From Chamaecyparis obtusa (taxonomy: Eukaryota; Streptophyta; Pinopsida; Cupressales; Cupressaceae): DNA of 64,000 nucleotides. The notes below the pieces were generated by a model. The model saw only the letters and a program-made list of their open reading frames with translations. It ran no database searches and was not told the origin of the DNA. The translations under genes were made by a program, and so were the position numbers. The stretch is taken from NCBI GenBank assembly GCA_027943335.1, contig BSBK01006346.1:186001-250000 (forward strand), read 5' to 3'. This document shows, piece after piece, positions 41,277 to 54,955 of the stretch; the first letter of the stretch is position 1, and each line of letters begins with the position of its first letter.

Positions 41277-44200
41277 AATGGTCACCTAGACTTTGGGCCC
41301 CCATTCATCAATTTATCAATTTCCTGAATCAATGCTTTGCAATATTTTTTAAATCAATTTCTTTGATCAAATCGTAATTAATTATATTATTTTAATATTT
41401 CATAAGGTTTGACTATTTTATCCAAAGTTTTATTTAATTAAGAGAACATGCTCCCTTTTAATTAAATAATAAAATCACTTTATCCTAAGCCACATTTAAT
41501 TAAAAGAACAAATCTATTTTAAATTTTAAAAAAATTAATTAATTAAATAATGGAGACCACTTTGCTAAAAATAATAAATAAATAATAAAATAAAAAGAAA
41601 AAGAAAAAAACTTTTTGTCTACACATTGAATGCACACTTTCCAAGATGAGTGGAATCTCCTTTTGCCTCTTAATCTCTTCCACACATCTTTTTGCCTCTT
41701 AACTATGTCCATTGATTTTGCTTCTTGAGAATATTGAGCACATAGATCAACCAAGATTTAATCTCCACCATTGCTCATTTCTTTTTGCCTCTTACTCTTG
41801 ACCGTCCATTCATTTTTAAATCCTTTATAAGGAGCCCTCTCCATCTCATTTTGATGCATGGAGATTTTGAGGATCCAATATTTTATGTTATTGTTATGTT
41901 GCAGGTTTAGAGAGTGATTTTGGAGGAGGATTTGACCACTTGAGCTTGAACATTGCAACTTCTCTTTTCTTTTCTTCTTCTCTCATGCCTCCATGGCAAT
42001 TCATTTAGATTACTCTTGCACTTGCATATTAGATTAGATTTATATTTCATTTCATAGAATAATATTGCATAAGCATTTTCTTTCATAGATTAGTTTGCTT
42101 TCATGCATTGTTATCATATAGAATAGCTTTCATTTTTATTTGCATGCATACTTGATGATCATGGAGACTAGCATTCTTATTTTTCCTCTTTGAATCTCTT
42201 GTTTTGTGGTGTACTTGCATGGGCACAAACTAGGTGTAAACTGAGGGCCTCCATTATAAACCCTTGCACTTTATGAATAGAGAGCTATGAGTCACCATTT
42301 GAGACCTCATTCTTGGGAAATCTTGGATATAATGACTCATAGAAGTGTGTCAATATTTTAACACATTTTTAGCACCCACCATGGGGCAACCCACCTTTAC
42401 ATGTTGGTTTTGGTTATTTTTGGAGCTAACCCCCTTGTGCAAATTTGTTTGGAGACAAACCCTAGATTTTCAAAGATTTGATAATATCTCCAAAATGGCT
42501 TGGATTTTCGGTCTGAGCATTTTTTTGCAAGTTGATGACATATTAGAAAAGCTTCAATAAAAAATTCAAAATTTTATGAGGTATTTTGAATTTTTTATAA
42601 TTTTTTATTTATTTTTCATAAAAAAATTAATTTTCGATGAAAATCAATATATTTTTTGGAAATTTTTACATTTCTAGAAAGCTATTTAAATTATACAGGG
42701 GGTACATTCTTTTTGTTTTAAATTTGGTTACAATATCATAGCTCAAATAGTCGATTTACAAAAATTGGTCTATTTTAGTAAAATGGGTCTCTATGGCACA
42801 AATGAAGAAACTTTTCTAAAAATTTTACATTTTTGGAAAGCTCCCTATTTTTTAGTAGGGGTCTTTGTTTTGAATTTCTATTTTTGTGGCTGAAACCATA
42901 TCAAAAAAATCAGATCTTGTTGACTAGGTCAAATGCAAAAAAAAAATTGTGATGAGTATGCACTTATTTTTCACATGGTTCAATGCATGATATGAGTTGT
43001 CATTTGGATTATTTGATGGTTATTATTTCTCCTAACAATTGATTTTTAGATCTAACCCTAGGGTTTTCATAAGTTGAATATACGTTGCATATCTTGTTTG
43101 CTTATTTGTTTATCTTGCTTGTTGGAGAGTTTGTGGCTTGCTTGCACAGAAAAGCTCAACAAAAATAAAAATAAGGTAAAATATACTAAGCACGTTGCTT
43201 TGGACTTTAGGTATTCTATTTCATCTCTATAACATTTGGATTTTGGGAATAAAATGAATCTCTCATGTGTTTGGCTTGAGTGTTTATTGCTTTCATAGAT
43301 CATACTTCAATTTTTCTATAAAGGAGACAATGAATCTAGATTTGCTTTCTTGTATATATGTCTCACATAGTAATTAGGCTCTATAAACACTATTTGTGGC
43401 ATTCTTGAGAGAGTGGGTTTCATTCGCTTGTCTTACATGTGAAGCTCTTCTTGATGATAGAACCTTTTGTAGGTAGGGAAGGAAGTTGTTATTATCTCAT
43501 GGTCTTACTTGGTGTAGTCCTCAACTTTGATCAGTACGTTCTCTCTTGGACCCGCTTAGAGAGATCGGTAGACATTTTTGTTGACATATGAACCTTGGTG
43601 AGGTGATTTCAATTTTATCATTTCAATGAATTTTCTTGCTATGTTTGGGTGAGTGAAGAGGCTAGAGGATTATGCTCTGTTCCTCTTTGGGCACATCCGA
43701 AACTCAAATCCTTGAATCTGAGCTAAGTCCCCATGTGTACATTTTTGTGAGTCTTTCGTATTAGAGAGGGTTAACCGTAGTAGACATTCCTTTTATTGGG
43801 TCAACCACGTGGACATAACCTCAAGTGGTAATATTCATTTTAGCCGTGGTAGCAACAACCGCTATATAAATTTTCTTGTGGAGGAAATCTCTATGGGTGT
43901 AGTTTCTTGTTGGGCTGTCAGATCTCCTCAGCATCTCTGATTGATTAAATTTTCAGAATGTGTCAAAACCCCATTGCGCCTAGATTGGAATTCGCCCTCT
44001 TGAAATTTCAAAAAGTTGCAAAGTTGACCATTACTGTGAACCATAGTGCAACCAACTTTTTCTTTGCTAGGACTATGTGCGTGACTGAAAAACATTTTGA
44101 GAACATACACAAGTAGAATCTTTAGGGAGTAGAATACTATATCACTATTCTTGTTTATGTGCAAGGTTGCTTTGTCCCTTGCTCATTTTTTGAAGACAAT

Positions 44201-44645
44201 TGTTTGCTTGAACTCCCTGATTGATGTCTTGTGTGCCTAATTAATGATAAGAATCTGTTAATGCATCTAATTGGTCAATTAAAATGAACAAAAACTAAGT
44301 TCTCGAGTCAAAAAATCAACTTTTTACAACTTCCTCGATTTGCTATCCTGTCATTTCCAGTCTTCCTTGGTTGATCTAGGTCAAATCAAGTCACTTGCCC
44401 TGTTGTTAGAAGCCTATTTGCACCTTGGATTCTTGCATTTTGACCTCTTGAACTAGTAATCTTTGATTTCACAAGTGGCCTTGCTTGGAATCAGTGAGCT
44501 AGAAATCGTCCTTGTTGAGAAGATAAACCTTTGGATTCTTTGATAACACACTTAGAGAGTTTTAGTAATCTCTTGTCCATTCACTTCCATCCAAATTCAA
44601 ATTAAATCAATATAACTTGGGTAAATCATCCTCCTGATCCATATG
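41277..44645 (+). other. Long non-coding leader of the Tat-like element
   Basis: No coding stretch beyond about 70 codons. It contains three copies of CTTTTTGCCTCTTA (41,660-41,790) and a possible splice acceptor (TTGTTATGTTGCAG near 41,905). 43,320-44,640 reads as ordinary unique sequence. Such leaders of several kb are usual in Ogre-like elements. Confidence 0.5.
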
Positions 44646-47600
44646 TGTTAGGGTATTCACCCGTTCATTGGGCACCTCTGTGGTAGTGTTGGTTTATGCC
44701 ATGCCCCACAAGGGAACCAGGGAAGAAAACAAGGATTCTCTTTATATAAGAAAACCTAAGTAGTGATTTATGAAGAATTTTGAATTTTTAAAATGAATTA
44801 CTTGAAAAAAACATAAACATAGTTTATCTTAGATTCCTCCCCTAAGGTTCCCTTCTATTTCATGAACTATTCATTTTAAATCCATTAAGTAACTACCTCA
44901 TAGCATTGAAGATTCTTTATAAGGAAAATACAAAATGCTTTTTTTCATTTCAACTTGACTTTTGAATCCATCTATATTCTTAAGTATCCTTTGTCCATAA
45001 TATAACATTTAAAGTAATAATACTACATAATAGGTTCATCTACACATCTGAAACATTACACATAGGAAATCATTACATTTGATTCACTAACTTTTCCTTA
45101 ATCAACAGACTACTTTACTTGAAACCTTACAAAACCTTTTCACATCATTTACATAAAACTCATATTTTCCCATTTCCCTTTTCCTAATTCTACCCACTCC
45201 AAATACATCACTTTGAATTTACAATGAAGATCATATTACATTCATCTCCTCTCAAGAGGTTACAATAATAACTTTACTTTATATTTGTCAAGAAATGATG
45301 AAGGATAAACAAGAGTCTTCTTTCTTCAAACTGGAACAATGTATAAGCATGAATCCTTAAAACTGCATCCCCAAAAAAATACCTCGATAAAAATATTTAC
45401 CACCCAACCATGTGGATACCAAAAGGCCCACTCCCCCGTGCTAGGAGATAAACACCAAGGTTCACTAGGAAGTGATAACAACTAGGCCATACCTAGGGTT
45501 GGGGTAATCTTTTCCGAATAGTAGCTGAAAGAAGATCAAGGTACCAACATTTCCTACAGGCTCTCAGGATGGGTAGAAACTCTAAATAGCAGAATAAGTG
45601 AGTGTCCTTAGGTTTTCTTCCCTTAACCCAAACATCATAAACACATCACACATGAAGTAAAACATACCTTAGAGACATATGAGAACTTGTATCAAAGAAT
45701 AGGAAAGTTTAGAAATGTTTAGGAACGTTTAGGAAGCCGTAGGGTAGTTCTAGTCCACCAACAACCCTAAACCCCAATTCTGAACCATAAACCTTATACA
45801 AGCATCTAAATGCACCAAATAACCTTAAACAAACAAGTAATGAACATATATAGTTTATACAAAAATCCCACGCACATAACACAATGCTACATCTATGGAA
45901 ACCTCTGAAATTTGGCTAAGTCTGAATTTCTGAAATCTCAAATTCTAGAAGTTGCATCTTAACTCCTATGAAGCTGAAACCTATCTCAATCATCCCGAAA
46001 GGTACCTAATTTCTTTATACAAGTATAACTTAAAGTATAAGAAATTTTAAAGGTATCCAAACTTATACTTAAATGTTATACTTGTATAAATCCTGTCTTT
46101 CTCGGTTAACACTAACTTGCTCGGCCAACACTAACTTGCTCGGTCAACACTAAACCGATTGCCAGAAACTACAAAATATGACTGTCACCTCCTACTTGCG
46201 GGTAAAACTGGGCATTATAGGGGTTGTTCATGCCAAATCTGGGGAAGACCCATTTGAGATCTCCCAGATTCAATGCAAAAATGGCTCTTCGATTTAATTT
46301 ACCAGCCACCTAAACCTACTCAATATCTAAGAAAAGAAAACAGGCTCTTAGGACAGAGTGCAACCAAATGAAGGCAACTAGAAACTCCTAGGGTCTGGAA
46401 GTTCCTAGACAACCCTATGACATACAAGAGAGCGTCACAAGGATCTTAGGAGTTCTCAGACTTCATCCAATGCCAAAATGACAACCAAGTGACTCCTAAT
46501 TGATCATATATTCTTGTGACCATAATAATGCATCTATAACATTCAAATCCCAATTATTCCATTGTGCAAACAATAATAGCTCAATCCAAATCTAATTTTC
46601 TATTCTACATTCATCCAACCAGAAAATAACAAAGTAACATCCACACACACAGGGAATATACACTTATTTATGCAACACTGCAGCAATATTATCCTCTCTC
46701 CCACGGTTAATTCACAATAATGCAGACATAATGTTGTAACATTCACTAATTTTCAGCTTCACATAAGAAAATGAGTAGACGAACATAATAGCATTCAAAC
46801 AAGGCAACACTCAAATGGAGGATCATCTCCCAGGATAGATCCTACCTGGTGTCCTGCGGAGATACCATTGATGAAGGTGGATCCAACTGTCTCAGCCTTC
46901 CTCAAGCACTTCTCCAGACTCCTTCCCAAAATGAAGATACAAGAAATCTCTAGCCAACTAAGATCTCAAGATGATATCCTAAAACTATAATAAATATGCT
47001 TGATGAATCATTCTAGCCAACCCCCAACTCTCTTCTCACAGGGATTCTTCCTGTATATAAACTAAGGGAGTAGTTGCATGGGAAAAAACAACCGAAGCAA
47101 CTATCCAACCAAAAGTTGGTTAATAGTTTAGGCTTAATATATTATTAATAAAAGCCATTCTTGGGAAGGGAGATTATAAACTAATATATTAATATATTAC
47201 CAATAATGTAATTTATGCCTCCTTTATTAAGGAAAGCATTAGTAAATATTACCTCTAATATATTTACTATTACCTTAGTTACCTAGGCTCTAGTAAATAG
47301 AATTATCATTTATTTATTTAAATTTCTATTCCATATAGATAATATTACTAATTATCTTTTATTACAATAATTTATTATCCACAAACAAATATATATATAT
47401 ATATATATGAACATAATTAAATGCAATAATTCATATTTCACAAACAATTATAAATATATGTATCCATATGCATACGTGTGCACCCATATTCCTATGTGTA
47501 CATATACCATCATATGTATCATAAAACAAGCACATTATTATTATTAATATATCAATCATCTTATTATCAACATATTACTACCATTAATATTATAAACACA

Positions 47601-48357
47601 TTATTTAATTAGATACTAAATCATACTCTTATATGGTACAATAACAATATATATACATGGTAACTACAAACACAAGATAGAAGATAAATTATACTTAATT
47701 AAAGCCACCATACACAAAATCTCATATTCCATAAATGCTAGAAACAAGCAACGTGCTCCACATAATCTAACAACTAAGACCACACAATAATTCACCATCA
47801 GCACAAGGATTGACTCAGAAACTCCCCACCTAAGGGACATCAAAGGGTTAGAGGTAGAGTTCTCTCATGAGGAACCTTGGTGATATCTCCATAAAAACAA
47901 CAACAATCAAGGATTTTGAGGGCTCGCTTAGACCTATGGGACTAGGTGGAGACAATGCCCAGTACCTACAACCCTGCATCACTAAGAAGAGATACATGTG
48001 CATAGATATATACAGTAAGGCATTTGCAACAGATGACCAGGATCAATACATCGTGTGGACCTCAACTAAGTGAGTAACTACGACTTCATCCTGAGCCATG
48101 AAAATGCATCAATCACATATACATATAATGGTTAGCTTCCAAATCCTCAGGTTAGCTCTTTGAATCTTCATAAGCATATACAAGATAAATGATGTCCAAT
48201 TTCATAAACAATAAACAATAATCATAACTGAGTATGTCTAACTATCTGATAAGCATATCATCATCATAAACATAAATGTGAATACATAGCTCTAATCATT
48301 ATAATGAAAAAATCCAAATCATAGAGTCAAAGTATAATCATCGGAGAGGGTATTACA
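44646..48357 (-). repeat. 3.7-kb LTR-like insertion, probable solo LTR
   Basis: Read on the minus strand it begins TGTAATACCCTCTCCGATG and ends GAATACCCTAACA, the TG...CA format with a start common in plant gypsy LTRs. A minus-strand TATATAAAG lies near 44,740. The host element reads smoothly across it (CTGATCCATATG then GTTTACGCCTCTTGC). There is no protein-coding content. The 5-bp flanks do not match, so a target duplication is not confirmed and the orientation is uncertain. Confidence 0.45.
47389..47408. repeat. (AT)n microsatellite
   Basis: About ten AT units inside the LTR-like block. Confidence 0.9.
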
Positions 48358-48430
48358 GTTTACGCCTCTTGCAAAATTTCTATCTTATCATCTCTCTTTT
48401 TGGACAAGTGAGTGCTTTTACTATCCTAGT

Positions 48431-49639
48431 TTGGTACCAATGTTTCTTAGGGTCATCCTATCACCTAGTGCCCTTTCTTTCATGTCGATTACAACAAGAT
48501 ATCAAGTAAATAAAGGAAAGCAACCTCAAGTAGTCTTTAACCAATTACCCTTAGTTCAAACTCACCAAAAATGTAAGGGAAACAAACCCATATTTGATCA
48601 ATCACCCAGGAACAATTTAGAAGTTTGGTTTGATCCTAAGAGTAATCTTAGTGAGTTGAGTACACCCTTAGCATCTTCTCACTCAAATATGGATGTGAGT
48701 TACACAATGACTCGATGAGAGAGGGAAGAAATGGATAACAACCTTGATGGTATATTTGAAATACATAGAGATATCATTCTATTTGTCAGTTCCTCTCATC
48801 AAAATCAACCAGTCTCACCCCTTATCTCAACTAGATATTTGGATGCACACCAAAGGGTTGAAAGAGATAAGAAGAAAGCTTATCAAGAAGAGAAATCATA
48901 GCATGAAATCCAAGATGATGAACCCTATGACACTCATGTGAATGCAACATACACGAATGACTTGTTTAGGCATTCAAGACCAAGTTCACCTCTCAAAGTA
49001 CCTTCAAGATACACGAGTGAAAAACTTAAGAGAATTGAGTGTGAAAAGAAAGCCTTCCTAGATGAACAAGCTGAAAAGGAAGATAAATTTAGACTCCTAG
49101 AGTTGGAGAGACAATCCTTGTTGGAGATAGAAAGGAGATCCTCACAAGAAGAGCAAGAAAGACTTTTGGCTCAACAACTTAATGACCAATTCAACATGTG
49201 TGTTGGTGGTGGAAACAACTCTCCTCCATCCACTCCTTCCAAGACTCCACAAAGTGGAAGATGTTCAAGAACACCTTCATGGTCTCCTAGTCCTAGAGGA
49301 AGAATGGCTTCACAACATGATCATTATAGGAGATGAACACCTCCTAAGAACTCAAGAAAACCTTCACAATGTGCTCACCATGGTTCACAATATGGGAGTA
49401 GTAGTTCAAGTTTTGACCTCAACTCTGAAGACTTCATGAAGATACAACAAGAACCACTCTTCCAACAGTATGTGGAGAGATACTTGGAGCAAAACAAAGA
49501 CAAGTTCTTAGAGAGTTTAATCAACAAAGGTGCCAAAGTCCCCTATAACTTTGATGTGGACAAGAAGATCAAGAAGCAAGGTCCATCTCAGGAAGAAGAA
49601 ATCATATAACTTAAGAGTATGATGAAAAAGATGTTGGCA
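48431..49639 (+). pseudogene. Tat-like gag, N-terminal part, broken
   Basis: Pieces read ISTRYLDAHQRVERDKKKAY, then a charged helical part (LKRIECEKKAFLDEQAEKED), a Ser/Pro-rich stretch (about 49,215-49,300) and EPLFQQYVERYLEQNKDKF. These are typical of the long N-terminal gag of Ogre/Tat elements. Several stops interrupt it. It runs into the unclassified insertion at about 49,640 and resumes near 51,122. Confidence 0.6.
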
Positions 49640-51115
49640 CCTGATGTGGGAGCATCGTGACCCATAACATTATGAGGAGTTTCATAAGATTTTAATGTTT
49701 GAGTCCTTTTGACTTTAGTGGGACCATGTTGAGAAAGGGTTAAAATCCCAAAGAATTGCATTGTAATTTGCATTGTTAAATGCTTAAGAATATCGGGCAA
49801 TTAGGTTAGTTTTATAACTACCTTAGCATATCTTATAATAAAAGAAAGAGATGTAACCGAATAGAGGAGAGAGTGGGAAAGGAAAAAAAAAGTTACAAGA
49901 GGGAGAGAGAACAAGTGTGAGGAAGGAGTCGGCTCTTTGGTTGAAGACCAGAGAGCCATGTTTGTATTAGCAATGGAATGTTAATGTTTTAGTTTTGAGT
50001 TTGAAAGTCCCATCGTAACATTTATATCCATATTAATGGTTATGCAAGGTCACGTCTATAGATTTCATTATCGACTACATGCATTAATAGTTCCTCTTGT
50101 TATTGTTGTAGCTGGTTTATATTCTTAACAGTCCCGATTGAACAATGGAATTGAATTAGTTGGTTATGAATCAGTTTCTTCCAAATAAAAGAATATGGTT
50201 TTGATGCTTAGAAGAAAATCTGGGTTTTGAATCATATTGAAATGATTCTAAGAATTTAGTTTTGTTCTAAAGTGGTTTATGTCAATCCCGATTTGGGATA
50301 TTCATGTTTGTTGAGTTAGGCAAAATGTCATTTGTGCAAGGTATCGACTTCTTTTTGAGGTATTAACAGGGAATGTTAAATATTTTGTTAGCCTATGTAT
50401 CGGTTGACAACAGTCCCGATTTGGGCATGTTATGTGCAAAGATATCGGCAAGGTGGTTAGAAGTTGGTTTGTGCCATGAAGAGCCAGGGAATAGTGGATT
50501 GATTGCCACAAGATGGAGACCCGAGAGATAGGTTTCAACAGTCATCATGAGAAGATGAGTTGCAATGATTATGTATGTGGGTTTTGATAATAATCTCAAT
50601 ACCTTTGAATGTCTGGTCTTAATGATATATGTTAATGGGCTCTTTACATGTCAAGTGGGCTGAATGATATTGAGGACTATTCGGGTGTATTAAGTTTGGT
50701 AAATGGTTATCAAGAACCGGTAGTCAATTCTTGTGTTGTTTTCGAATGGAGTGAAGGTGGTGGTAGGAAATGCTCATGCTGTAATGGACACTTGAGATGC
50801 GATAATGCTCTTTTAGCTGTGTAAGACCTATTTGGTGAATACCAGTGAGTTATCGGGGATGTGGAAGTTGTGAGTGCATGCTCAAGAACAAGCTCTCTGT
50901 AGATTTTGCATGTGGAGAGAGCCAAATTATTATCAGTCATTGATAATGGAGAAAAGGTGGCAAACATATGTGTCCATGCATGCTCGAGCTAGGAATGACA
51001 GCCGAAGTTCATTATGTTTGGAACTCAGTATTTATGTATTGGGAAAGGTGGTGAAAAAACCACTAAGTTCATATGGGTATGGAGAAGACCAGTATTGCTA
51101 AATTGATCTGAAGGA
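49640..51115. other. Unclassified insertion inside gag
   Basis: About 1.5 kb that interrupts the gag reading. It starts near GATGTGGGAGCATCGTGACC, has a TATA-like TCTTATAATAAAAG near 49,830 and three copies of a TCCCGATT(TGGG) motif (50,133, 50,285, 50,411). No protein recognised and no clear duplication at the ends. A solo LTR is possible but not shown. Confidence 0.4.
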
Positions 51116-51121
51116 AGTCAG

Positions 51122-52800
51122 TTGGAGAAGCCGATTAGTGGAAGATCTTTAAAAGTTTTGAAAAATAGAGTGAGCTTGATTTCCTCTACATCATCACCCA
51201 AGAGTTCATTCTCACTTGACCCAATTTGTCCTAATCCTTTTGACAAAAGTGTTAACATGAAGGACTTTCCTAGAAAGGTTGAGATCCCTCAATATGACAA
51301 GTATGATGGGAATGGAGATCCACATGATCATGTGCATCAATTCTATATTATGGTTTTTGAGTTCCATCAAGATGATTTGTACCTCATGAGATTGTTCCCA
51401 AGGAGTCTTAAGGGTCAGGTGATGGAATGGTTCACCAACATAACTCCCCTCGTCAAGACTTTCAAAGAGCTCATCCATAGATTTGTCCAACACTTTGCAT
51501 AAAACCTTTCAAGATCTATCACCATGCTAGACTTATGAAACTTAAAGAAAAATCAAGGGGAATCCTTTGTCACTTTCTTGCAAAGGTGGAGATGACAATG
51601 CTCTCGCTACTCTAGAACCATTCCTGAAAATGAGAAGATTGAAATCTTTGTTAGCAACTTGGCTCCCAAAATGTGGTATGAAGTTAGGAAGATGGTTTTT
51701 TATTCCTTTGACACCATGGTTGAAACCACATGTAGGATTGAGGATGTTTTGAGATAACAAGGAATTTTGACCAAACATGGAAACAACAACAAAAATAATG
51801 CTCAAAATAACAACAACTCTAACAAGGATAAAGGAAAGAAGTCACATTGGAATAGGAACAAACAAGTGGTCAATGATGGATTTGTGGACTCCTCTCAACC
51901 CAAAGATCAAGTTGTTCTCCACTTGTCTAGTGTTGTTCAAGCCATGAAACTCAACGTACCAAATCAACAAGAGAGCAAGCCAAGATACCAAGATAAGCCT
52001 AAGAAAGAGAGGCATCAATTTTAAAAACTTGGTGATTCATATGAGGATGTCTTGAAAACACTCATTGCCAAAAATCTTGTGCATCCTCAAGATCCCGCAA
52101 AGCATTATATACCTAATGTTAAGCCACATTGGTGGGATGAGAAATCCTTTTGCAAATTTCACAATGGCATTGGACATGATATTGAAAACTACTGAAAACT
52201 CAAACATATCATCCAAGATCTCATTGAGAGTGGAAAACTTAAGGTGGATGGATTGAACACCAATGCTGATCATAAGGCATTCAAAGAACCTTTGCCCAAG
52301 TATGAGAAGGGGGAAACCTCTAAACCTAAGAATGGCAAGGCTGAGGTCAATTACACTTACACAACTATAGAGAATCTTGTCAACATGCTTGAAGTTGTAG
52401 AAGAAAATGTCAACATGATGAGGAATAAAGATCCCTATGGTTATGATCTAGACATGGACTCTCCTCCTATCTTTGATGAAGAACCCGTCGTGGTGCTAAG
52501 GGGTCCTAACTCCAAATTTTTGTCTCAAACTCTTAATGTTGTCACACGAAGTCAAGGTCCTCTTGTCATTAGAGGACCCAATTCAAGTCAACCAAGTAAA
52601 CCAAAGCAAGTGGCATCCAAGAATGTCACCTCAAAACCATTATTTAATCCTAAGTTGAGCTATAATCTTGTCAATCAGTTGCAAAGAACCCTAGCTCTGA
52701 TTTTGATCTTTGATCTCTTAGAGTTGTCCCTGAGACACAAGAAAGTCCTTGAGGATGCTTTGCACACAATGAATGTAACTAACAACTTAGATGTTGACCA
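51122..52800 (+). pseudogene. Tat-like gag, capsid and knuckle region, broken
   Basis: The capsid-type core reads VEIPQYDKYDGNGDPHDHVH, then LFPRSLKGQVMEWFTNITPL, then stops, then KIEIFVSNLAPKMWYEV. A Tat-type knuckle follows (FCKFHNGIGHDIENY, about 52,150-52,195). Its last Cys is Tyr, and the next codon is TGA where Trp is usual; both fit G-to-A changes. A long Asn/Lys-rich linker separates the two. Confidence 0.75.
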
Positions 52801-52810
52801 ATTCTAGAAC

Positions 52811-53245
52811 ATGGTTAACCATATTGCTAGCCCTCATTACCTTACCTTTTTGGAGGAGGATGATAAAGCTTTGAGCCATCCACACAATATCGCCCTTCAT
52901 ATTGAAGTCATGATCCACAAAACCTGTGTTAGGCGCATGTTGATAGATGGGGGTGTTGGGCTTAATATTTGTTCCTTGAGTCTTTTAAAGACATTGGGTT
53001 ATTATGAACAAGTCATAGATACTAGAAAGAAGATCACTATCAAAGCCTATGATGAGGTGGAAAGAAGTTCCAAGGGGTTGGTTGTCCATCCTATTAGGAT
53101 TGGCCCTATTGAGAAGGATATTTTATTTCAAATTATTGATGTTGGTCCCCTTGCATATAATATCTTGTTAGACCATGGATTAATGATATGCAAGCAGTGT
53201 CATCTACCTATCATCAGTATGTTAAGTTCACCTACAATGGAGTAG
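52811..53245 (+). pseudogene. Tat-like protease
   Basis: VMIHKTCVRRMLIDGGVGLN contains the active-site region; the usual D-S/T-G-A reads DGGVG. Flap and C-terminal parts follow (GPLAYNILLDHGLMICKQ). A frameshift near 53,205 moves the frame; the sequence continues VEISIPRDNTLSINS in the next frame. Confidence 0.75.
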
Positions 53246-54955
53246 AGATTTCTATACCTAGGGATAACACTTTATCTATCAACTCAATTTTAGTGAGTGC
53301 TCTTGTTCCCCTCAATAGAGAAGCATAAGATTTCAATGTGACCTTAGCTGAATGTAAAGACAAGTTCAAGTCAGTAGACCTTGGCATGGGGGGGTATCAA
53401 CTCAACTCCCTCATGATGCTACCAGTTTCACCTAGGTCTTATGGTAGGCCTTCACAAGAAATGAGACCTTCCTCTTTAGCTATGACTTTATTTGGCACAT
53501 TTGTAGAGTCCTTAGTGCCTATTCAAGATGAAAAAGAAGAGGTGGTTGTTAAAGACTAGATTTATAGAGAAGAGAAATACATGCACAATGAGAACTTCTC
53601 TCCCTCTCCTAAGGCCTATAGAAGAGGGTATACTTTTGTCAAACATATGGTCTATCCTAGACATGGACCTCTTAGTCACAAATTGGATGCTAGAGCTAAA
53701 CCTCTTGATCATGCTCTTTTTGGACGCAAGTCTAAGAAGACGGTTGGCCTAGTATTTGTGAATCATAACAAGAACATTGCTCCTATTCTTGATGATTCAG
53801 TGAAGATGAACTAGAATACATACCTAATTTGAAAAATCAGCAAGATATGTGCAAGGATTGGGTCCCTTCCACTAATCTCCTTTGGGGAGATTCAAATAGT
53901 CTAGTCACTCATGAGATAGTTGCAACCTTAGACAAGATGAATCAGATGTAAAAGATCCTATTAGAGAACATCAATGCAAAAATATTGTTCATTTGATGAA
54001 GAGAGAGGGTGTTGCCCTTGATGATGTTAGAGCTTCCACATCAAGATGTCCCAAACCTTCATGGTGTAAACATCCTAGTCAAAGTTTAGAAACAAGTTCA
54101 TATGAGTATGAATGGGACTCCTTCTTAGAGCCTTCTACAGTTGACATGGATGTTGATGTCATCCACACTTATAGTTCTCAACCTGAGGTAGCCGACGAGT
54201 TACATGTAGGATTGGAGGATTTGAACCCACATGTTGCATTAGTGGATGATTCTTCACTTATTAGGATGAATCCCGATTTGGATAGCTTAGAAGGATACTT
54301 GACAGACTCCAACTCTTCTATCACCAGAGATGTTATCATTCACATTAACAACCTTGAACTAGTCATTGACTTACCTCTTGTTCATCCTAACCTCATTGAT
54401 TGGTCCCAACGCTATCAAGAACCTAAGGTCTTAACATTCCAAAATGATTATGAGATAACCTATTACTTGAATGTCATTGAACTCATAGTCTCTTCCACCA
54501 GTGAATTGGCTACCAGCATGATAGAGCCAGACATCAACTACCTTAGTCACAAAATAAATAGAAAAGAAAATCAAAAGAATAAGAGTTCTAATGGTGAAAA
54601 CCACTGTGTGGCGGTGTCAAAACCAAAAAAAGTAAAAAGAAATGACGTATTCAAGGGTGAAAACCTCTCTAAGGAACCTAAGGATGAGGTACTTGATTGT
54701 CTCCCGAGCTACTTTCAAGACAAATCTTCAGTGCTTATCAAACCAACACAAACAGTCAATTTGGGTATAGATGAGGCTCCACAAATAGTGCACTTGGCTC
54801 AGTCCTTGTCACCTCAAGAAAAAGAAGCTTACACTAAGTTCTTACAGAAAAAGAAGATCAATTTTACATGGACTTATTCAAATATGTCAGGTTTGGACAC
54901 TAATCTTATCATGCATCACTTGTCCATAGCTCCGAGTGTCAAACTAGTTAAATAG
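53246..54955 (+). pseudogene. Protease-to-reverse-transcriptase linker
   Basis: A low-conservation linker. One piece reads GRPSQEMRPSSLAMTLFGTF, another KAYRRGYTFVKHMVYPRHGP, and a 320-codon open piece (53,993-54,955) ends KINFTWTYSNMSGLDTNLIM, the usual lead-in to Tat reverse transcriptase. At least two frameshifts occur here. No catalytic domain. In Ogre elements an intron lies in this part, but I see no clear splice pair. Confidence 0.6.

Noticed and set aside
42345..42560. 71-codon open frame in the Tat-like leader
   Set aside because: No recognisable motif and no conserved neighbours; length is within chance for this composition.
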